Assembly (NCBI GenBank): GCA_017464425.1 | Contig: JAFUDX010000041.1 | Coordinates: 18,277 to 82,276, forward strand | Reading direction: 5' to 3' | Origin: Treponema sp. | GTDB taxonomy: Bacteria; Spirochaetota; Spirochaetia; Treponematales; Treponemataceae | DNA: 64,000 nt | Program-made: the position numbers and the translations under genes | The notes under the pieces: model-generated | What the model was told of the DNA's origin: nothing | Database searches by the model: none | What the model saw: the letters and a program-made list of their open reading frames with translations, nothing else | Shown: positions 25,419 through 35,035 of the stretch, piece after piece | How the letters are laid out: every line of letters starts with the position of its first letter | How positions within the stretch are numbered: position 1 is the first letter of the stretch

Positions 25419-26084
25419 TTAGGAAATGGGAAGGCGAAAATAATCCGGCACATCTATTTCAAACGTGCGCGTTTTTCCGTCGTTTGTGGGGATTGTGAGT
25501 TTTTGCGAACATAATAGAAGATTTTTGATTTTCAGCTGTTTTTTTGCTAGTTTGTTCAATTTAAAGTTTCCATGCTTGTCATCGCCGCAAATCGGAGCGG
25601 AAACCGATGCAAGATGAATTCTGATTTGGTGCATACGCCCTGTGCCAAGCTTGAGATGGATTTTTGAGAATGTAAAAAATTCGGTGTGCCACACATGCTC
25701 AACGAAAAACTGAGTGACCGCCGCCTGTTCCCGCTCGTTTTTGCCATTTTTTTTGATTACATTCGCAGAAATCACGCCATTTTTTTGCTTTTTTCCAGAA
25801 ATCACGGGCTCGCCAAAGCAAATTGCCGTATATTCTTTGTGAACAAGTTTTGACGCAATCAGTTCAATCCATTTTTTAGCCGCCGCTGCATTTTTTGCGA
25901 CCACCATAAGCCCGCATGTTTCTTTATCAAGCCGATGAACCAAATGAATTTTATACCCGACCTGCTGTGAAAATGATTCGTCAAGAGCATGAGTAACGCC
26001 TACTCCGCCCTGCACGGAAAGACCGGCGGGCTTATTTATCACGAAAATTTCATCATTCTCAAACAGAATCGGTATTTTTTCCAT
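25419..26084 (-). CDS. RluA-family pseudouridine synthase, single-domain
   Basis: About 221 residues. The catalytic motif HLVHRLDKETCGLM carries the active Asp near residue 54; the entry strand NKPAGLSVQGG and the C-terminal GTGRMHQIRIHLASVSAPICGDDKHGN are typical. No S4 domain is present, so it resembles RluA/TruC-type enzymes that modify rRNA or tRNA. Start set at the ATG at 26084 (MEKIPILFEND), since the frame extending to 26108 lacks support. Confidence 0.9.
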   Translation of the reverse strand: MEKIPILFENDEIFVINKPAGLSVQGGVGVTHALDESFSQQVGYKIHLVHRLDKETCGLMVVAKNAAAAKKWIELIASKLVHKEYTAICFGEPVISGKKQKNGVISANVIKKNGKNEREQAAVTQFFVEHVWHTEFFTFSKIHLKLGTGRMHQIRIHLASVSAPICGDDKHGNFKLNKLAKKQLKIKNLLLCSQKLTIPTNDGKTRTFEIDVPDYFRLPIS

Positions 26085-26152
26085 ACTGAAAATAGTATAG
26101 AAAAACAAAACTTTGTCCTAGCCACATATATGAATCAACGCGTTCTTTTATG

Positions 26153-26180
26153 TTCACTTTTTTGTTTTTTGTGATATAAT
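26153..26180 (+). promoter_or_regulatory. Promoter of the binding-protein gene
   Basis: TTCACT (26153-26158), a 16-base spacer and a perfect TATAAT (26175-26180), then GGAG 5 bases before the ATG at 26210. The -35 box is weak. Confidence 0.5.
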
Positions 26181-26209
26181 CAATATACTTTTATTTTTAT
26201 GGAGAATAT

Positions 26210-27241
26210 ATGAAAAAGATTCTTTTGCTCTTACTTTCTGTCATTTCTGTTTCGTTATTTTCTTGTAAAGAAAAATCGAAAGGTGAATTGGTTGTGTACG
26301 GCTCGTGCGGGGACCTGCACCTTGCGGCTGTCTGCCAGCAATTTGAAAAGCTTACGGGAATCAAAACGATTTACTACCGTTTTTCGAGTGGCGAAGTACT
26401 TTCAAAAATCGCCTCAGAATACGGCGTTCCTTCCGCTGATGTATGGTTCGGTGGCACAACAGACCCGTACAATGAGGCGGCTTTTAGAGGTCTCTTGCAG
26501 TCGTACGAGGCAAAAAATGCAGTCCACCTTATCGGACCGCAATTTAAAGATGCTGACAACCAATGGTACGGCATTTACCGCGGCGTTTTAGGATTTTTCT
26601 GGAACACCGAAGAACTTGAAAAATACAATCTTCCTGCCCCGCGCGACTGGGACGATTTGCTTAATCCCCAATACAAAGGTCTCATCTCCTTCGCAAATCC
26701 TAAGACGGCAGGCACTGGCAAGCTCATCGTAAACACGCTCGTGCAAATCAAAGGCGAAGAAGAAGCGATGAACTATTTTGCAGAACTTGATAAAAATGTC
26801 TGCAAATACACAAAATCAGGCTCGTCACCGTCAAAACTCGTTCCTACGGGCGAAATCGTCATCGGAATCGGGTTCTTGCACAATGTGGTGCATCAGATTG
26901 TGGACAACGGATTTACGAACATCGGCATGACGTCGCCTGCTTCGGGTACAGCGTATGAAATCGGGGCAACGGCAATCTTTAAAGGCTGCAAGAATCTTGA
27001 GAATGCCCAAGAATTCATTGAATTTGCCCTTTCGCCTGACTGCGGAAATATCGCGCAAGATTACGGTTCGTATCAGTTCTTGGTGATTGACAACGCAAAG
27101 CCAGTACAGGCAGCAGTAGATGCAGGTTTGGATAAGATTTCTACTATTGATTATGATTTTGAAGATGCAACGGTAAACGGTCCAAAGTATTACGATGAAT
27201 TCTTCAAAGCCGTTACCGTTGACGAACGTTTTGAGAAATAA
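26210..27241 (+). CDS. Iron-type ABC transporter substrate-binding lipoprotein
   Basis: A 343-residue family-1 solute-binding protein. The leader ends in a lipobox (SLFSC, Cys19). The mature protein begins ELVVYGSCGDLHLAAVCQQFE and continues with SADVWFGGTTDPYNEA and WNTEELEKYNLPAPRDWDDL, like FutA/AfuA-type ferric iron or polyol-phosphate binding proteins. Clear tyrosine iron ligands cannot be settled by eye. It has no permease or ATPase gene beside it, so it must work with a transporter encoded elsewhere or serve a chemoreceptor. Downstream lie two repeat elements. Confidence 0.87.
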   Translation: MKKILLLLLSVISVSLFSCKEKSKGELVVYGSCGDLHLAAVCQQFEKLTGIKTIYYRFSSGEVLSKIASEYGVPSADVWFGGTTDPYNEAAFRGLLQSYEAKNAVHLIGPQFKDADNQWYGIYRGVLGFFWNTEELEKYNLPAPRDWDDLLNPQYKGLISFANPKTAGTGKLIVNTLVQIKGEEEAMNYFAELDKNVCKYTKSGSSPSKLVPTGEIVIGIGFLHNVVHQIVDNGFTNIGMTSPASGTAYEIGATAIFKGCKNLENAQEFIEFALSPDCGNIAQDYGSYQFLVIDNAKPVQAAVDAGLDKISTIDYDFEDATVNGPKYYDEFFKAVTVDERFEK

Positions 27242-27242
27242 A

Positions 27243-27302
27243 AAATTCCTCACAGAGTACACAGAGAGCACAGAGAAAAAAATAAAAACTCTGTGCACTC
27301 TT
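27243..27302. repeat. Dispersed CACAGAG repeat, intergenic copy
   Basis: Begins 2 bases after the binding-protein stop with AAATTCCTCACAGAG (27243-27257), then repeated CACAGAG units and an opposing CTCTGTGCACTC. The same 15-mer occurs in reverse complement at 39965-39979 inside rlmJ, showing a shared element family. Confidence 0.7.
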
Positions 27303-27303
27303 A

Positions 27304-27371
27304 AGCCTACGCAACATAGTTGCTTCGGAGAGTCGCTAAAAACTCACATGTGAGTTTTTTACGCTCCCTAT
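27304..27371. repeat. Palindromic element TAGGGAGCG...CGTAGG, copy 1
   Basis: Read on the minus strand the element is TAGGGAGCG, a perfect 22-bp palindrome (27338-27359, AAAAACTCACATGTGAGTTTTT), AGCGACTCTCCGAAG, a second hairpin GCAAC-TAT-GTTGC (27311-27323) and CGTAGG. A copy with the same frame but different hairpin sequences lies at 63261-63345 inside the Rpn pseudogene. The varying stems with compensating changes indicate conserved structure. Confidence 0.75.
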
Positions 27372-27388
27372 CTGTGAGAAATTTAATT

Positions 27389-28114
27389 CTATTTTCGTTT
27401 GCCAAAAAACCTGAGCAGCGTAAGGAACAGGTTGATAAAATCAAGATACAGTTCCAACGCTGCCATGAGCGAGACTTTTTGATAATCTTCACTTCCGTTT
27501 GAGTGGCTTGCGATTTTCATGATTTTTTGAGAATCGTAAGCCGTAAGACCAGTAAAAATCACGACCATTGCGATTGAAACAAGAAAGTCAAGAATCGTAG
27601 TATTGAGGTGGAAAAAGCGCGCCATCACGAATTCCAAGAGCGAAACAATGATTACGCCGATTAACGCCATCATCAGGTACCGTCCCGCCGTTGCGAGGTT
27701 CTTTTTGGTTGTAGCTCCGTAAAACGCCATTACAAAGAACATTGCCGCCGTGCCGAAAAACGCAATGACAATCGACTCAATCTGATACACGATAAATATA
27801 GAAGAAAGCGTGATTCCATTGATAACTGAATAAGCAAGGAATCCCAAAATTGCCGTTTGCAATGAGATTTTGCGGATTGCCGCCGAAAGCCCCCACACCA
27901 AAGCGATTTCTGCGATTGCGAAAATCCAGAAACCAAGCATGTTATGACCGAACAAAAACATGCCGAACGGGGAAAGCTCGTTGCCATCAAAAATCGAAAT
28001 CGCCGTAAAAAATGCCGAAACTGCGCTGAGCAAAAGCGCAACTCCCATCCATGCGTATGTTTTTGTGACAAATCTCGCCTTTTCAGATTCTACAAAAGAT
28101 GCTGTCTGAGTCAT
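27389..28114 (-). CDS. Bax inhibitor-1/YccA family membrane protein
   Basis: A 241-residue protein with seven membrane helices. The N-terminal FVTKTYAWMGVALLLSAVSAF and the C-terminal TGLTAYDSQKIMKIA are family signatures; the Asp of AYDSQ is the pH-sensing residue in the calcium-leak mechanism known from the BsYetJ homologue. YccA-type members interact with FtsH in E. coli. It is transcribed toward the element at 27304-27371 and away from the ankyrin lipoprotein. Confidence 0.92.
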   Translation of the reverse strand: MTQTASFVESEKARFVTKTYAWMGVALLLSAVSAFFTAISIFDGNELSPFGMFLFGHNMLGFWIFAIAEIALVWGLSAAIRKISLQTAILGFLAYSVINGITLSSIFIVYQIESIVIAFFGTAAMFFVMAFYGATTKKNLATAGRYLMMALIGVIIVSLLEFVMARFFHLNTTILDFLVSIAMVVIFTGLTAYDSQKIMKIASHSNGSEDYQKVSLMAALELYLDFINLFLTLLRFFGKRK

Positions 28115-28214
28115 TTTTGCCTCCTACCATAATAATAATGAAAACAGTGTAAAAAATCCATAAATTTTCTCCGATATTCATAAAGAGAAAAGTTTTTTTT
28201 GTGGGAGAAAATGT

Positions 28215-31010
28215 ATGAAACGATTTCTGAAAGTGATGTCCGCTTGCTTTGCGATTACTTTTATTACCGCGTGTGGAACAACTCCGCGCTCAGCTTCCGT
28301 GCAGGAATTGATTTTGCAGGGGCGATATGACGAAGCGAAAGAAATATTCAAAACAAAGACTGATATAAATGCCGTTGATGAGAATGGCGACACTGCCCTT
28401 CATGTGGCAGCCCGTGTAAATGAGGCTGATTTGGTCAGCTTCCTTATCATAAAAGGCGCGGACACCGAGCTTCGCAACAATGACGGAGACACGGCACTTC
28501 ATGTCGCCATCAAAAACAATGCGATAGACGCGGCAAAAGTGCTTGCAATCGTGCACGGTGATATTTTTGCAAAAGATGCCGAAGAAAACACCGCGCTGGA
28601 GCTTGCCCTCGCAAAAGGCGATGCCTGGTACGAGGCGATGATTACCCCGCAGACTGGCGAGCTTCGTGATGTTGACGGTGAGTCAATCGTTCACTACTTT
28701 GTAAAAACCCGTGACGAAAAGGCGATTGACCGATGTATCAAAGTGGGCGTTCCTCTTTCTGTAAAAGACAATTACGGTCTTTCTCCACTTGATTTGGCAT
28801 TTAAAGACGCGGCGAATTCAGCATCAGTGAGAATCGCGGCAAAACTTTTGCTTGCAGGGGCAACTCCTGTTCGCGGAGAATATGCCTATTTTGAAGATGC
28901 TGTCCGAACTCATAACATGATTCTTCGCTTTAATGACGGCCAGACACCGCTTCACTTAGCCACAATCGACGGACACACGGGGGTCGTGGATTACATTCTC
29001 AACGAAAAAACTTCTCTCAGGGTTTCTGACATTCTTTCCGCACAGGACATTTCCGGGGCAACTCCGCTGCACGAAGCCGTCCGTTACGGCAGAGTCGACA
29101 TCGCGCGTCTTCTTCTTTCAAACGGTGCGAATGTGAATGCGATGGATTCAATCGGAAAGACACCGATTCTTTTGATTATTCCGAATGCTGTTCAGCAGGA
29201 AATGTACCCGCTTTTGATTCAGCGTGGCGCACTCGTAAATCAAAAAGACATGTATGGCGACACGGTTCTTCATGTTGCGACTATGGCAGACAGCCCCGTG
29301 AACACGCTTGCCCTTCTTGTAAGCAATGGTGCTGTGATTAACGAGCGAAACAAAGAAGGCGTGACACCGCTTTCCCTTGCCATCGAAACGAATCACCCTG
29401 CGCAGGTAAAATACTACGCACAGAACGGAGCGGACATTTACGCTGAGGATATGGAAGGAAACACGCCGCTCACAAAGGCATTGGAAGCAGATAACATCGA
29501 GATTTTAAAAATGCTCATCACTCAGCAGAATATTTCTTCGACTGATTCAAGCGGAAACACCGCGCTTCATATTGCCGTAAGCAATGACGCGCCGATTGAA
29601 TACATCCGTTATCTCGTTGATTCTGGAAGTGATGTAAACGCACGGAATAAAAACGGCGATTCGGTTCTTTTCTTGACCGTGCAGAAAAACCGGCGGGATG
29701 CAGGCGATTTGCTTCTTGAAAAAAATGCTGACATCTTCGCGACAAACACGCAGAACAATTCCCCACTCCGATTGGCTTTGACTCGTGGCGGCGAAGTGCA
29801 GGACTGGCTCATCAATTCAAAGACCTTGAATTCAACGGACGGAAGCGGAAACAGGCCGCTCCATTACGCTTCTGAATGGCACTTGAACAACGCAATTCTT
29901 TCTCTGATTCAAAAAGGCGCGAAGGTTGACGCACAGAACGGAAATGGGGAAAGCGCAGTGTATTCGGCGGTAAAAGGCGGGGACGGAAGTCCTTCTACAA
30001 TCAATGTGCTCGTGACGAACGGTGTGGTGATTGATTCTATGGACAAACTCGGCCGTGATAATCTTGGAAACACACCGCTCCATGCGGCTGTCAAATGGAA
30101 TGCGTTCAACACGGCAAAAAATCTGATTGCGCTCGGTGTTGATGTTGACGCGCAGAATTTAAGCGGAAAAACAGCGTTAAGCGATGCGTGCCGCTCTGCC
30201 AAAAAAGACATGGCAATTCTTTTGATTCGAAGCGGGGCTGATATAAACGCGACTGATGCCACAGGTCGAACGGTTTTGATGGACGCGATTTCAAGCAACA
30301 ACGAAGAGATGGTAAAACTTCTTTTAAGCTACAAGGCGAATGTGCAGGTCCAGGAAATGAGCGGACGAAACGCCTACCATGAAGCCGCGTTGACTGGAAA
30401 CACTGGCATCATCAACATGATTCGTAAGGCTGGCGGAAATCCGCTTGGGCGCGATGCCGCAGGAGACACACCGTTCTCTCTCGTGTTGAATTCTGACATC
30501 CGTGTGATTCAGGCGGTTCTTGGAAACGATACGACGATTGCTGATTCAGACGGAAACACACCGATTCACATTGCGGTCGAAAAGCATGCAAGCCAGAAAA
30601 CATTGCTCCAGCTTTTGAATATGGGCTATCCTGCAAGCCAGCGAAACGGAAAGGGCATGACCGCGCTGAACGAGGCGGTAAGCCGCAATGACAAGTATCA
30701 GGCACTTGCGCTTCTTGAATACGGAGCTGACCCGTATGTTTCGACTACAACTGGCGAAAACGCTTTGACATCAGTGTTCAAAAATAAAAACACTGAGCTT
30801 TTGGACGCGATTGTCAAATACAACAGCACGAAAACCGACAGACAGGGCGACGGCATTTTGCATTACGCAGCCCGCACCGCCGACAAAGAAACGGTCGAGC
30901 ACTTGATTTCGCTTAAACTGGACAAAAATGCCCGAAATATCTCTGGCGAAACTCCGAGCCAAATGGCAGCACGATGGGGCAGGCCAGACATTGCGGAAGC
31001 ACTGAAATAA
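28215..31010 (+). CDS. Large ankyrin-repeat lipoprotein
   Basis: A 931-residue protein with a lipoprotein leader (ACFAITFITAC, Cys20) and then more than twenty ankyrin repeats over nearly its entire length. Each repeat has the usual G-x-T-x-L-H-x-A pattern, for example GDTALHVAARVNEADLVSFL near 57-76 and GNTPLHAAVKWNAFNTAKNL near 616-635. No enzymatic domain is visible. Such a surface or periplasmic scaffold could bind host or partner proteins; it is unlike cytoplasmic ankyrin effectors because of the lipid anchor. The cmk start follows 41 bases later. Confidence 0.93.
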   Translation: MKRFLKVMSACFAITFITACGTTPRSASVQELILQGRYDEAKEIFKTKTDINAVDENGDTALHVAARVNEADLVSFLIIKGADTELRNNDGDTALHVAIKNNAIDAAKVLAIVHGDIFAKDAEENTALELALAKGDAWYEAMITPQTGELRDVDGESIVHYFVKTRDEKAIDRCIKVGVPLSVKDNYGLSPLDLAFKDAANSASVRIAAKLLLAGATPVRGEYAYFEDAVRTHNMILRFNDGQTPLHLATIDGHTGVVDYILNEKTSLRVSDILSAQDISGATPLHEAVRYGRVDIARLLLSNGANVNAMDSIGKTPILLIIPNAVQQEMYPLLIQRGALVNQKDMYGDTVLHVATMADSPVNTLALLVSNGAVINERNKEGVTPLSLAIETNHPAQVKYYAQNGADIYAEDMEGNTPLTKALEADNIEILKMLITQQNISSTDSSGNTALHIAVSNDAPIEYIRYLVDSGSDVNARNKNGDSVLFLTVQKNRRDAGDLLLEKNADIFATNTQNNSPLRLALTRGGEVQDWLINSKTLNSTDGSGNRPLHYASEWHLNNAILSLIQKGAKVDAQNGNGESAVYSAVKGGDGSPSTINVLVTNGVVIDSMDKLGRDNLGNTPLHAAVKWNAFNTAKNLIALGVDVDAQNLSGKTALSDACRSAKKDMAILLIRSGADINATDATGRTVLMDAISSNNEEMVKLLLSYKANVQVQEMSGRNAYHEAALTGNTGIINMIRKAGGNPLGRDAAGDTPFSLVLNSDIRVIQAVLGNDTTIADSDGNTPIHIAVEKHASQKTLLQLLNMGYPASQRNGKGMTALNEAVSRNDKYQALALLEYGADPYVSTTTGENALTSVFKNKNTELLDAIVKYNSTKTDRQGDGILHYAARTADKETVEHLISLKLDKNARNISGETPSQMAARWGRPDIAEALK

Positions 31011-31051
31011 GAGGTAAAATCAATCAGTCTATTTTTTTAGGAAGGTATGAT

Positions 31052-31684
31052 ATGATAATCGCTATGGACGGGCCTGCGGGCACGGGAAAATCTACAATCG
31101 CATCGTTGATTGCGAAAAAACTGAACATCACCTATTTGAACAGCGGCAGCTTTTACCGTGCGCTTACGATGGCTTTGAACGAAACTGACATCGACATTGC
31201 CGACAGCGAAAAAGTTGTTGAATTCTGCAAGAAACAGTCGCTCGATTACGAAAATTCGCATCTTATTCTGAATGGTGTTGATGTTGAGTCTCACTTGCAC
31301 GATGATGCTGTTTCTGCAAAAGTCGCACAGTTTTCTTCAATAGTGGAAGTCCGCCATTTGGTGAATGACCGAATGCGCGAAATCACAAACCACCTCGACA
31401 TCATCTGCGAGGGGCGTGACATGACCACGGTTGTGTTCCCGAATGCAGACTATAAATTCTACCTCGACGCTTCAATCGATGTACAGGCTCAACGACGTTT
31501 TAATCAGGGCGTTTCAAACATGACCTTAGAAGAAGTAAAGGCCGCAATCATCAAGCGTGACGAAATCGACAAAAACAAAAAAGAAGGCGCGCTCCGTCGT
31601 GCAGAAGATGCGTTCTATATCGATACTTCTGCCTTGACTATTGACAAAGTTTGTGAGATAATAGTAAGCAAAATTCAGAAATAA
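31052..31684 (+). CDS. cmk: Cytidylate kinase
   Basis: A 210-residue (d)CMP kinase. The P-loop GPAGTGKSTIASL is at residues 7-19, LNSGSFYRALTMAL near 29-42 is the CMP-binding loop, and CEGRDMTTVVFPNADYKFYLDAS near 118-140 is a family signature. The start is the ATG at 31052, preceded by TAGGAAGG; a longer frame back to 30974 overlaps the ankyrin gene and was rejected. It stands immediately before rpsA, a pairing conserved in many bacteria. Confidence 0.96.
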   Translation: MIIAMDGPAGTGKSTIASLIAKKLNITYLNSGSFYRALTMALNETDIDIADSEKVVEFCKKQSLDYENSHLILNGVDVESHLHDDAVSAKVAQFSSIVEVRHLVNDRMREITNHLDIICEGRDMTTVVFPNADYKFYLDASIDVQAQRRFNQGVSNMTLEEVKAAIIKRDEIDKNKKEGALRRAEDAFYIDTSALTIDKVCEIIVSKIQK

Positions 31685-31694
31685 AGGTAACATT

Positions 31695-33404
31695 ATGGAA
31701 CAGATGGAAGTGGAAAAGGATGAATCTCAGAACGAGGGTGCAATCCACACACAATTGGAGGAGTCTCTCAAAGGCCTCAATATTGAAGATGGTCAGATTG
31801 TAGACGGAACTGTAATTCAGACGGCAGACGGCTATGTGTTTGTCGACATTGGCTACCGCACAGAAGGTCGCATTCCTGTTCAGGAATTCGGCAGCAAGTT
31901 GCCAAAAGATGGTGAAAAGGTCACTGTTGTGGTACTCCGCAAAGACGGCCGCAACGGTCCGGAAATTTCTTACACAAAAGCTCAGGCAAAACAGCTCTGG
32001 AAGGATTTCCGCAAATATTTCGATGAAAAAATCCCAATCGAAGGCACTATCGAAAAAGAAGTCAAGGGCGGATATGATGTCAATCTCGGTGGCGACATCC
32101 ACGCATTCTTGCCAATCAGCCAGTCTGACAGCCAGAAGGTCGAAAATCCTTCAAAACTCATCGGTACTGTTTCAAAATTCTATATTGAACGATTGTATTC
32201 AGACAACAAACAGAATGTTGTCGTAAACCGTCGCAAATATCTCGAAGAAATCATCAACGCTGAGCGCGACAAATTCTTCGCAGAAAAACAAATCGGCGAC
32301 ACCGTAAAAGGCACGGTCAAATCATTCACAAGTTTCGGTGCATTCATCGACTTGGGTGGCTTTGACGGTCTCCTTCACATCAACGATATGTCTTGGGGTC
32401 ATGTTACCCGTCCAAAAGATTTCGTCAAAAAAGGCCAGGAAGTCGAGCTTAAAGTTATCCGCCTTGAACCTGCAGAAAAACGAATCAATCTTTCTCTCAA
32501 GCACTTCACGGAAGATCCGTGGGTTCACTTCGAAGATAAATATCATGTTGATGACATCGTAGAAGGCACAGTCACAAAACTCACTGACTTCGGCGCATTC
32601 ATCGAACTCGAAGAAGGAATCGAAGGTCTTGCACATATTTCTGAATTCAGCTGGACTAAAAAAGTCAACAAAGCCTCTGACATGGTAAAAATCGGCGATA
32701 AAATCAAATGTATGATTTTGGGCTACGATATTCCTGCAGGTCGCGTTTCTCTTGGTCTCAAACAAGTCACTGCAAATCCGTGGGATTCTATCTCAGAAAA
32801 ATATCCAGAAGGCACAAAGATTTCTGGCAAAGTCGTCAAACTCACCAATGCAGGTGCATTCGTTCAGCTTGAAGACGGAATCGACGGTTTCTTGCACGCA
32901 GAAGATATTTCTTGGACAAAGAAAGTTAAACATGCCGGCAGCGAGCTCAAAGTCGACCAGGAAGTTGAAGTTGTTGTCCTTGAAGCAGATTCAGAAAACC
33001 GCAGAATCCGAGTCGGAATCAAACAGCTTTCAGAAAATCCCTGGAAAAAGTTTGCTGAAGAATACAAAGTCGGCTCTACGCTTGAAGGCGAAATCACTTC
33101 AATCACAGATTTTGGTGTATTCGTCAAAGCTCCAGACGGAATTGAAGGCCTCGTAAACAAAGCTAATTTGAGCGATGACCGCGAAGTTCCGTACGAAGAA
33201 GCAGTCAAAAAATACAATGTCGGCGACAAAATCAATGTCTATGTCGTTGACATAAATGTCGAAAAAGAAAAGGTTGCTTTCTCTGTCAAAGAGTACAAAA
33301 AAGCTCAGGCACGCAAAGAAATCAATCAGTACATGTCTTCTTCTGAAAACGATGACGGAGCTTACACACTCGGCGACATGATTAATTCTCAGAAGAGCAA
33401 CTAA
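31695..33404 (+). CDS. rpsA: 30S ribosomal protein S1
   Basis: A 569-residue protein with six S1 RNA-binding motifs: DGQIVDGTVIQTADG near 33, IPIEGTIEKEVKGGYD near 117, GDTVKGTVKSFTSFGAF near 200, DDIVEGTVTKLTDFGAF near 287, GTKISGKVVKLTNAGAF near 374 and GSTLEGEITSITDFGVF near 461. The first two are the diverged ribosome-anchoring type. It recruits mRNA to the ribosome. It begins 10 bases after the cmk stop with a short AAGGT ribosome site. No gene fusion with IspH is present. Confidence 0.97.
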   Translation: MEQMEVEKDESQNEGAIHTQLEESLKGLNIEDGQIVDGTVIQTADGYVFVDIGYRTEGRIPVQEFGSKLPKDGEKVTVVVLRKDGRNGPEISYTKAQAKQLWKDFRKYFDEKIPIEGTIEKEVKGGYDVNLGGDIHAFLPISQSDSQKVENPSKLIGTVSKFYIERLYSDNKQNVVVNRRKYLEEIINAERDKFFAEKQIGDTVKGTVKSFTSFGAFIDLGGFDGLLHINDMSWGHVTRPKDFVKKGQEVELKVIRLEPAEKRINLSLKHFTEDPWVHFEDKYHVDDIVEGTVTKLTDFGAFIELEEGIEGLAHISEFSWTKKVNKASDMVKIGDKIKCMILGYDIPAGRVSLGLKQVTANPWDSISEKYPEGTKISGKVVKLTNAGAFVQLEDGIDGFLHAEDISWTKKVKHAGSELKVDQEVEVVVLEADSENRRIRVGIKQLSENPWKKFAEEYKVGSTLEGEITSITDFGVFVKAPDGIEGLVNKANLSDDREVPYEEAVKKYNVGDKINVYVVDINVEKEKVAFSVKEYKKAQARKEINQYMSSSENDDGAYTLGDMINSQKSN

Positions 33405-33427
33405 TTTATCGGTCGGTTGGTATATCG

Positions 33428-34981
33428 ATGAGTGATTTAAATTCTCTCAGTCTTGAACAACTTAAAACACTCATCGAAATCAACGGCAGAATCAATTCAA
33501 ATTACTCTGACATAAACGCATTGCTGGTTTACATTCTTGAATCGGCGATGCGTTTAGTTCATTGTGAGTCCTCTTCCCTTCTTCTCTTGCATAACGAGGA
33601 CGATACGCTCCGTTTTGTGGTGGCATTAGGTCCAAAGGGAGCGGAAGCACAAAATATTCCCGTTGCCAAAAATTCCATTGCGGGCTGGGTCGCCGAGCAC
33701 AATAAATCGCTCATTTTGAACAATGTTTCCGCTGACCCGCGCTTTTCCACCACCGTTCAGAACAAAACGGGCTATGTGAGCCGCAATATGATTGCGATTC
33801 CCATGCGCGTTAAAGGAAAGTGCATTGGCGTTATCGAACTTTTGAATAAAGCCGATCAGCTTACCTTCAACGATGACGACCTTGCCGTTCTTGAGAGCCT
33901 TGCGGATCAGGCGGGAATTGCGTACATGAATGCGGATTCCTATCGCAGTGCAAAAGATAAGATTTCCGTGCTTTCTTCTACGCTCGAAAACGGCTCAGAG
34001 TATCACTCGTTTGTCGCAAAATCTCCTGCCATTTTGGACTTGCTTCGTGTCATCGATGAAGTTGCAAAAACGAATACCACTATTTTAATCACAGGTGAAA
34101 GTGGCGTTGGCAAGGAATTGTTTGCAGAACAGCTGCATACGCGCAGCTCACGAAAAGAAAAGCCGTTTGTGCGCGTGAATTGTGCCGCGCTCTCCCCCAC
34201 TCTCTTGGAAAGCGAACTTTTTGGGCATGTTAAAGGCGCATTTACCGATGCAGTAAGTGACCGAATCGGGCGTTTTGAGGCAAGCGATGGTGGCACAATC
34301 TTTTTGGACGAAATCGGTGAGCTTTCGCTTGACTTGCAGGCAAAGTTGCTTCGGGTCTTGCAGGAGCACAAATTTGAGCGCGTTGGCTCGAACAAAACAA
34401 TTTCCGTTGATGTGCGTGTGGTTGCCGCCACTAACCGTAATTTGGAGCAGATGGTAAGTGACGGGCTTTTCCGCAGTGACTTGTATTACAGGCTGAATGT
34501 TGTTCCGCTCAATATTCCTCCGCTTCGTGAGCGCAAAGACGACATTGAGCCGCTCGCATCGTTCTTTCTCGACCGCTTTAGCCGCGAAACAAAAAAGAAT
34601 TTTGAAGGATTCTCTTCTACGGCACTTCATTCTTTGTACAACTACTATTGGCCAGGAAATGTGCGTGAACTTGAAAATTCAATCGAACGCGCCTGCGTGC
34701 TCGGAAAACCGCCGGTAATTCAGGCAGATGATTTACGCATCAATGTGATTTCATCTTCGGAATCTGCAAAAGCAAACGCTTCGGCTCGGTTTGACAATCT
34801 TGCAGAAGAAATTGCCAGCAATGAGGATAAGACATTAAAAACAGCCGTTGATACATTTAAAGCGGCGTACATCAAAAAAATTCTTGAAGAAACCTCATGG
34901 AATCAAACAAAAGCAGGGCAGATTTTAGGAATTCAAAGAACGTATGTTTCTCGTCTCTTAAATGAGTTGAACATAAGATAA
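33428..34981 (+). CDS. Sigma-54-dependent activator with N-terminal GAF domain
   Basis: A 517-residue NifA-like regulator. Residues about 18-165 are a GAF domain. The AAA+ domain has Walker A GESGVGKE, the sigma-54 contact loop GAFTDA (rather than the usual GAFTGA), Walker B GGTIFLDEIGEL, and the arginine-finger region GNVRELENSIERACVL. The C-terminal 45 residues form a Fis-type HTH (SWNQTKAGQILGIQRTYVSRLL). It activates transcription by sigma-54 RNA polymerase in response to a small molecule. The Gly-to-Asp change in the loop occurs in some natural activators, but activity should not be assumed. The promoter of the next gene lies in its last codons. Confidence 0.93.
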   Translation: MSDLNSLSLEQLKTLIEINGRINSNYSDINALLVYILESAMRLVHCESSSLLLLHNEDDTLRFVVALGPKGAEAQNIPVAKNSIAGWVAEHNKSLILNNVSADPRFSTTVQNKTGYVSRNMIAIPMRVKGKCIGVIELLNKADQLTFNDDDLAVLESLADQAGIAYMNADSYRSAKDKISVLSSTLENGSEYHSFVAKSPAILDLLRVIDEVAKTNTTILITGESGVGKELFAEQLHTRSSRKEKPFVRVNCAALSPTLLESELFGHVKGAFTDAVSDRIGRFEASDGGTIFLDEIGELSLDLQAKLLRVLQEHKFERVGSNKTISVDVRVVAATNRNLEQMVSDGLFRSDLYYRLNVVPLNIPPLRERKDDIEPLASFFLDRFSRETKKNFEGFSSTALHSLYNYYWPGNVRELENSIERACVLGKPPVIQADDLRINVISSSESAKANASARFDNLAEEIASNEDKTLKTAVDTFKAAYIKKILEETSWNQTKAGQILGIQRTYVSRLLNELNIR

Positions 34982-34995
34982 AAAATTGATATAAT
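34967..34995 (+). promoter_or_regulatory. Promoter of the TPR-protein gene, overlapping the activator gene's end
   Basis: TTGAAC (34967-34972), a 17-base spacer and TATAAT (34990-34995), followed by GGAG near the ATG at 35036. It is a sigma-70 type sequence, not sigma-54. Confidence 0.7.
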
Positions 34996-35035
34996 AAATG
35001 CACTTTTTGTACCATATAAAAATTGGAGTAAAAAA

